A DNA stretch of 64,000 nt. Origin: Mediterraneibacter hominis. GTDB lineage: Bacteria; Bacillota; Clostridia; Lachnospirales; Lachnospiraceae. Below the pieces are notes generated by a model, which saw nothing but the letters and a program-made list of their open reading frames with translations, had not been told where the DNA came from and ran no database searches. Positions within the stretch are counted from its first letter, which is position 1. Every line of letters begins with the position of its first letter. The stretch lies in NCBI RefSeq assembly GCF_014287475.1, contig NZ_JACOPF010000005.1, positions 1-64,000 of the forward strand. The letters are read 5' to 3'. A program made the position numbers and the translations under genes. Shown one piece after another: positions 59,913-64,000 of the stretch.

Positions 59913-60146
59913 ATGAAAAAAGTAATGGGAATTATTGGCTGTATTTTAGGATTCTTTTTAGTTGTTTTTGGAATTTTAGCGAAAGTAAAAGAACATACCA
60001 CAGTCTCCATTATTGGAGGGGCGGACGGTCCTACAGCTGTATTTATTGCAGGGAAAGTGAATGATGATTTCATGGATTTTCTTATAATTATAGGAGTAAT
60101 GCTATTGGCAATAGTCCTAATTGTTTATTTAAAGAAAAAACGTTAA
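59913..60146 (+). CDS. small membrane protein with an oxaloacetate-decarboxylase-beta-like motif
   Basis: This 77-residue protein has two hydrophobic helices (VMGIIGCILGFFLVVFGILA and FLIIIGVMLLAIVLIVYL). Between them it carries VSIIGGADGPTAVFIAGK, the signature of the beta subunits of sodium-pumping decarboxylases (OadB/GcdB), although the rest of that 11-helix protein is absent. Small proteins of this kind occur in many Firmicutes and are often mislabelled as decarboxylase beta subunits. Start at ATG 59913 with GAGGAGG 8 bases upstream. The function is unknown. Confidence 0.72.
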   Translation: MKKVMGIIGCILGFFLVVFGILAKVKEHTTVSIIGGADGPTAVFIAGKVNDDFMDFLIIIGVMLLAIVLIVYLKKKR

Positions 60147-60206
60147 ATCTCGGTTTAGAGAAAAAATGAACGGAACAATAAATTGAAAGTTGTGGAGGTA
60201 GCGAAA

Positions 60207-60665
60207 ATGAAAATGAAAAATCCTATGCTGGTGGTAGCCGATATAGATAAATCAGTCGAGTTTTACAAAAAGGTTTTTGGGCTTCATGTGATTATGGATT
60301 TTGGAGCAAATAAAACTTTAACTGGCGGTTTGGCTTTGCAGACGGTTGAAACATATAAAGACTTTATCGGGAAAAGAGATATTTCTTTTGGTGGCAATAA
60401 CTTTGAAATTTACTTTGAAGAAGATAATTTTGATGAATTTGCGGATAAGCTGAAAGAATGTGATATTAAATATGTCCACCCTATTGTAGAACATTCATGG
60501 GGACAGCGTGTGGTTCGTTTCTATGACCCAGATAAACATATTATTGAAGTTGGCGAGAGCATGAAAATAGTATGCAAGCGTTTCTTAAATAGTGGAATGA
60601 CACCAGAACAAGTAGCAGAACGCATGGATGTACCTATGAAATTTGTCAATGCATGTATGCGATAG
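60207..60665 (+). CDS. VOC-superfamily (glyoxalase/bleomycin-resistance-like) protein with C-terminal helical tail
   Basis: This 152-residue protein has a VOC fold at residues 1-118 (NPMLVVADIDKSVEFYKKVFGLHVIMDFGANKTL, FEIYFEEDNFDEFADKLK, WGQRVVRFYDPDKHIIEVGE). The metal-site positions include the Glu in FEIYFEE and E in IIEVGE. A 32-residue tail (CKRFLNSGMTPEQVAERMDVPMKFVNACM) resembles a short helix-turn-helix. Start at ATG 60207 with GGAGG 8 bases upstream. The substrate is unknown. Confidence 0.83.
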   Translation: MKMKNPMLVVADIDKSVEFYKKVFGLHVIMDFGANKTLTGGLALQTVETYKDFIGKRDISFGGNNFEIYFEEDNFDEFADKLKECDIKYVHPIVEHSWGQRVVRFYDPDKHIIEVGESMKIVCKRFLNSGMTPEQVAERMDVPMKFVNACMR

Positions 60666-60712
60666 ATTCCAGCTTACAGAGTAACGATAAGCAGTATGAA
60701 GGAGGAGAAATT

Positions 60713-60910
60713 ATGCGAATTTGTAATAGATGTAATTGTGAAATGTCAGAAGGGTACAGCCTTCAAATCAGTAATTTAACAGCCATAGGAAGCCTGCAGT
60801 TAGTGAAAGGGCGAACGATATTCGGAGAAGAGCTGGGAAAGGTGAAGGCTGCAGTCTGTCCAAAATGCGGAGAGATTTCCCTGTACTTTGAAAACACAGA
60901 TAAATTATAA
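60713..60910 (+). CDS. small zinc-ribbon protein
   Basis: This 65-residue protein has two knuckles, CNRC-NC near the N-terminus and CPKCGE near residue 52, forming a probable zinc ribbon. The middle is a short beta region (LQISNLTAIGSLQLVKGRTIFGEELG). Start at ATG 60713 behind AAGGAGGAG. Proteins of this size and form are common in Firmicutes as nucleic-acid-binding or uncharacterised zinc-ribbon proteins. It is the middle gene of a small cluster. Confidence 0.75.
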   Translation: MRICNRCNCEMSEGYSLQISNLTAIGSLQLVKGRTIFGEELGKVKAAVCPKCGEISLYFENTDKL

Positions 60911-60956
60911 AAAGGAAAATGTAAAGTTTACAGTTTACAGGGAGGGCTGGCTTATA

Positions 60957-61723
60957 ATGATAAAAACAATTTTTCAAAGGCATGAGATAGAAGAACCGGT
61001 TCTTTTTACACCTTCCGATACTACAAAAAGGATTTCCAATTTTCCGAAAATCTGTGTATCCACCTTTTCGGAAAAAATAATTCAGAAATTTTCGTCCTTA
61101 CAGAATACGGAAAAGATTGCAGAGCTATATACTGCAAATGGAATGACACCTGTTTATAAAATCAGGTATAAAAATACGGATATTTCCTTTTATTTGTCGA
61201 GAGTAGGCGCGCCTGCCTGTGTGGCGGGCTTTGAGGAAGTCGTTGCTATGGGGCGGAGAAATTTGTATTGTTTGGTTCTTGCGGAGTACTGGATGACCAT
61301 AAAGTGAAAGAGAATATTATTATTCCTGTTTCTGCGATTCGTGACGAGGGGACAAGCTATCACTATATAGAACCTTCGGAAGAGATTGAGGCGAATACAC
61401 ATTCTATCGAGGTACTGGAACAGGTTTTAAAAAGCTGCGGTTATCCTTATATAAAAGGAAAAACATGGACTTCGGACGCTATTTACAGAGAAACCATACC
61501 TGCTATACGCAGACGTAAGCAGGAAAGATGTCTTGCGGTTGAAATGGAATGTGCTTCTATGCTGGCTGTATCACAATACAGGAAAATTCCATTCCTCCAG
61601 TTTCTATACGGAGCAGATAGTCTAAGCTCTGATACGTGGGAAATCAGAGATTTAGAATTATATGGATTTACAAATGCTCAAAAATATATGCTTCTGGCAT
61701 TTGAATGTGGTCTGGCAATGTAA
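60957..61723 (+). pseudogene. nucleoside phosphorylase split by a frameshift
   Basis: Residues encoded from ATG 60957 to about 61250 (KICVSTFSEKIIQKF, YKNTDISFYLSRVGAPACVAGFEEVVAMG) and from 61255 in the +1-shifted frame (EKFVLFGSCGVLDDHKVKENIIIPVSAIRDEGTSYHYIEPSEEIEA, VEMECASMLAVSQYRKIPFLQFLYGAD) make one continuous PNP/UDP phosphorylase of about 255 residues. The two parts join at the G-run 61250-61253, where one missing G gives exactly the shift needed. It is otherwise intact, so it is a recent mutation, a phase-variable tract or a sequencing error. The reaction would be phosphorolysis of a nucleoside. Confidence 0.82.
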
Positions 61724-61822
61724 ATATTTGAAGACAGGGAGTTTTCTAGGCATAGAACAGTGGCTATATTAAGAGGAATTTTTGTCTGTTTCAGATTTAT
61801 AAGAGAGATTATTGCCAAGTTA

Positions 61823-61855
61823 TTGACATATGTTCATAAAGTGTTATACTTTATG
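61823..61855 (+). promoter_or_regulatory. promoter and perfect dyad operator of the DUF134 gene
   Basis: TTGACA (61823-61828) and TATACT (61845-61850) have a 16-base spacer. CATAAAGT-GTTAT-ACTTTATG (arms 61835-61842 and 61848-61855) is a perfect dyad covering the -10. It is a clear repressor site, plausibly for the DUF134 protein itself. Confidence 0.75.
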
Positions 61856-61874
61856 ATATAAGGAGGTGTGTACA

Positions 61875-62294
61875 ATGGCAAGACCGCAGAAATGCAGGTG
61901 CATCTGCTCCAAACCGTCAGTGACAGAGTTCCTTCCTGTCAGAGGCGGAGTGGTGGAGACAGTCCGCTTAGGATTTGACGAATATGAGGCGATAAGACTT
62001 TTAGATCACGAGCACCTGACACAAGAGCAGTGTGCAAGAAAAATGGATGTCTCCAGACCTACGGTGACGCGGATTTATGACGAAGCGAGACAGAAGATGG
62101 CAGATGCTCTTGTCAACGGCAAAAAGATTGTAATTGGAGGCGGAGATGTCATTGTATGTACGGCGTTTAAGCCGGAATGTGCCAATGTAAGGCACTGTTG
62201 CCACAGAACAAAGGAAAGAAAAGAAGTGGATGCTGCGGCAGAGGAGTTCAGGCCGGAGGAAACCTGGCCGGATAAAGAAAGAGAGGAAAGGTAG
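61875..62294 (+). CDS. DUF134 family HTH protein
   Basis: This protein of about 139 residues starts with the DUF134 pattern ARPQKCRCICSKPSVTEFLPV, followed by a sigma-70-region-4-like helix-turn-helix (LGFDEYEAIRLLDHEHLTQEQCARKMDVSRPTVTRIYDEARQKMADALVNGKKIVIGGG) and a C-terminal Cys/His-rich stretch (FKPECANVRHCCHR) that may bind metal or a cluster. Its targets are unknown. The ATG at 61875 has AAGGAGG 8 bases upstream. A dyad operator overlaps its promoter, and the next gene follows after 3 bases. Confidence 0.87.
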   Translation: MARPQKCRCICSKPSVTEFLPVRGGVVETVRLGFDEYEAIRLLDHEHLTQEQCARKMDVSRPTVTRIYDEARQKMADALVNGKKIVIGGGDVIVCTAFKPECANVRHCCHRTKERKEVDAAAEEFRPEETWPDKEREER

Positions 62295-62297
62295 AAA

Positions 62298-64000
62298 ATG
62301 AAAGTATTGATTGTCGGAGGTGTTGCTGCGGGAACAAAAACCGCGGCCAAACTAAAAAGAGAGGATCGCAGTATAGAAGTACTTGTCCTTACAAAAGATG
62401 AGGACATTTCCTATGCAGGATGCGGACTTCCATACTATGTAGGCGGAATGATCGCAAGCAGAGAGGAACTCATTGTAAATACACCGCAGAAATATTCCGG
62501 ACTGACAGGAGTTTCGGTGGAGACAGGAAAAGAAGTCATTGCTGTCAATGCCGCAGAGAAAACAGTAACGGCGCAGGATGTGAAATCAGGAGAAAAAACA
62601 GAATATACATACGATCGCCTGGTGATAGCAACGGGAGCGTCTCCGGCGGTTCTCCCGATTCCAGGGAAAGACCTTTTGGGCGTATTTAAAATGCGCACGC
62701 CGGATGATGCGGTTACGATGCGTTCTTATGTGGAAGAGCAGAATGTAAAAAAGGCGGTTGTTATCGGCGCGGGATTTATTGGACTGGAGGTAGCGGAGAA
62801 TTTAAAAGCAAAAGGTGTCAAAGTTACGGTGATTGATTTTGCGAATCAGCTTTTGCCTAATATTGTAGATTATGAGATTGCGCTTTATATCAAAAAGCAT
62901 TTATTAAAAGAAGGTATCCGCGTAATTACAGGTACAAAGGGAGAGGAAATCCTCGGAACCAAGAGAGTAAGTGCTATCCGTACGTCAGCAGGAACGTTGA
63001 ATTGTGAAATGGTAGTGATGGCAGCAGGAATACGTCCGAATACTGCATTTTTAGATGGAACTGGAATTGAGATGTTCAAGGGGACAATCAAAGTGGACAG
63101 TTCTTTAAAAACCACTGTAGATGATATTTATGCAGTAGGCGACTGTGCGATGGTGACAAACCGGATTACAAAGGAAGCACAGTGGTCTCCTATGGGATCT
63201 TCTGCAAATATGGAAGGGCGTACTTTGGCGCAGATTCTTGCGGGAGAGAAAAAAGCATATCCAGGAGTACTTGGTACAGGCGTAGTGAAGCTTCCGAATT
63301 TGAATTGCGGGCGTACCGGATTGACAGAAGTCCAGGCGAAGGCAGCGGGATATGATGTGATTACCGCTTTAGTTCCCACAGATGATAAAGCGCACTACTA
63401 TCCAGATGCTTCCTTTTTCATTACAAAAATCATTGCGGATAAGGCGAGTCATAAATTACTGGGGGTTCAGGTTTTAGGAACAGGCGCGGTGGATAAAATG
63501 ACGGATATTGCTGTAATGGGAATAAATATGGGCGCAGTACTGGAAGATTTTGAAAATGCGGATTTTGCATATGCACCGCCGTTTTCTACGGCAATTCATC
63601 CATTTGTACAGGCGGTGTATGTACTGCTTAATAAATTAAACGGAACGATTGTAAGTATGACTCCGGCAGAGTATCTGGAAGGAAAAGCAGAAGGATATAA
63701 AGTGGTAGATGTCGGACTGGAACCATCTGTGCGTGGTGCAGTTTATGTAAATCTTGCCTCTGTAAACGGCGAAATACCAGGTCTGGAAAAGGAAGAAAAG
63801 CTGCTGCTTGTCTGCGCGAAAGGAAAAAGAGGATATTTCCTCCAGAACAGAATGCGTTATTATGGATATAAGAATACGGTCGTATTGGAGGGTTCTACGT
63901 TCTTTAATGATGTAAAAGCAGAGGCGTTGGTGGAACAGGTTTCTGCGGAAGAAATCACAAGGGTGAAGGCGCTTGGATTTCTGCATGACAAGCGGACGCC
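62298..64000 (+). CDS. CoA-disulfide reductase-like FAD/NAD(P) oxidoreductase with rhodanese domain (runs off window)
   Basis: The frame is open from ATG 62298 to the last base, so at least 567 residues are present and the C-terminus is missing. Visible features are the FAD motif VLIVGGVAAGTKTAAKLKRE (residues 3-22), the redox Cys C42 in SYAGCGLPYYVGG (the CoA-disulfide reductase/Nox signature), VVIGAGFIGLEVAENL for NAD(P), and IYAVGDCAMV. From about residue 460, after the dimer domain, a rhodanese-like domain begins with its loop LLLVCAKGKRGYF. Related enzymes reduce CoA-disulfides, persulfides or polysulfides. It is translationally close to the DUF134 regulator. Confidence 0.88.
   Translation, partial: MKVLIVGGVAAGTKTAAKLKREDRSIEVLVLTKDEDISYAGCGLPYYVGGMIASREELIVNTPQKYSGLTGVSVETGKEVIAVNAAEKTVTAQDVKSGEKTEYTYDRLVIATGASPAVLPIPGKDLLGVFKMRTPDDAVTMRSYVEEQNVKKAVVIGAGFIGLEVAENLKAKGVKVTVIDFANQLLPNIVDYEIALYIKKHLLKEGIRVITGTKGEEILGTKRVSAIRTSAGTLNCEMVVMAAGIRPNTAFLDGTGIEMFKGTIKVDSSLKTTVDDIYAVGDCAMVTNRITKEAQWSPMGSSANMEGRTLAQILAGEKKAYPGVLGTGVVKLPNLNCGRTGLTEVQAKAAGYDVITALVPTDDKAHYYPDASFFITKIIADKASHKLLGVQVLGTGAVDKMTDIAVMGINMGAVLEDFENADFAYAPPFSTAIHPFVQAVYVLLNKLNGTIVSMTPAEYLEGKAEGYKVVDVGLEPSVRGAVYVNLASVNGEIPGLEKEEKLLLVCAKGKRGYFLQNRMRYYGYKNTVVLEGSTFFNDVKAEALVEQVSAEEITRVKALGFLHDKRT

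Noticed and set aside
59000..61800. Prophage or insertion-element explanation for the patch of broken and small genes
   Set aside because: No transposase, integrase, phage gene or flanking repeats were seen; simple gene decay fits.

Overview
The window looks like chromosome from an anaerobic gut Firmicute of the Lachnospiraceae (Clostridium cluster XIVa) type. The evidence is the low-to-medium GC content, strong AAGGAGG ribosome sites, occasional GTG/TTG starts, oxygen-sensitive glycyl radical chemistry, and the gene families present. The genus is not established. I saw no rRNA, tRNA, CRISPR array, transposase or phage gene.

Layout. 0-8.4 kb: the end of an LCP cell-wall ligase, two small genes, a two-component system with an FtsX-type ABC exporter, a PTS-IIC-like membrane protein and a small (p)ppGpp synthetase. 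8.5-14 kb: a metal-resistance module, with a His-rich P1B ATPase, a CadC/SmtB-type repressor with matching operators, a second P1B-like ATPase whose CPC motif reads CPS, and a TPR lipoprotein. 14-17.5 kb: an MnmM-like methyltransferase, HflX and a MATE exporter. 17.8-22.3 kb (minus strand): an ABC exporter, plus an orphan PduB/EtuB-type shell protein paired with a short-chain dehydrogenase. 22.5-25.3 kb: an HD hydrolase, a ParA-like ATPase, an AraC regulator and a small membrane protein.

25.2-33.6 kb is a rhamnoside/rhamnose uptake and activation block: a divergent AraC regulator, a GPH-type symporter, a GH78 alpha-L-rhamnosidase, rhamnulokinase and an arabinose/fucose-isomerase-fold protein standing where an L-rhamnose isomerase is needed. 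33.7-41 kb is an intervening block: a LysR regulator divergent from two SLC13-type anion transporters, an FAD oxidoreductase and an AroQ/ACT-like protein, then a small membrane protein and a PHP phosphoesterase.

41.3-56.1 kb is a bacterial microcompartment (BMC) locus of the glycyl-radical fucose/rhamnose type. It encodes B12-independent propanediol dehydratase and its activase, a PduU/PduV pair, a class II sugar-phosphate aldolase, a DUF336 protein, CoA-acylating aldehyde dehydrogenase, a zinc alcohol dehydrogenase, four BMC-H shell proteins, PduL, an EutN pentamer, an RnfC/PduS-like flavo-iron-sulfur protein, a PduT-like tandem shell protein, a DeoR regulator and an iron-dependent alcohol dehydrogenase. 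Inferred pathway: rhamnoside, rhamnose, rhamnulose, rhamnulose-1-phosphate, then DHAP plus lactaldehyde, 1,2-propanediol, propanal, and finally propionyl-CoA/propionyl-phosphate or propanol. Five cargo enzymes carry recognisable encapsulation helices. The most unusual element is a BMC-H protein with a long Lys/Thr/Ala-rich histone-like N-terminal tail and a strong internal start site.

56.2-64 kb: a metallophosphoesterase, a DUF975/CmpB-type membrane protein, a patch of broken and very small genes (alpha/beta hydrolase remnant, frameshifted nucleoside phosphorylase), and a DUF134 regulator next to a CoA-disulfide-reductase-like FAD enzyme that runs off the window.
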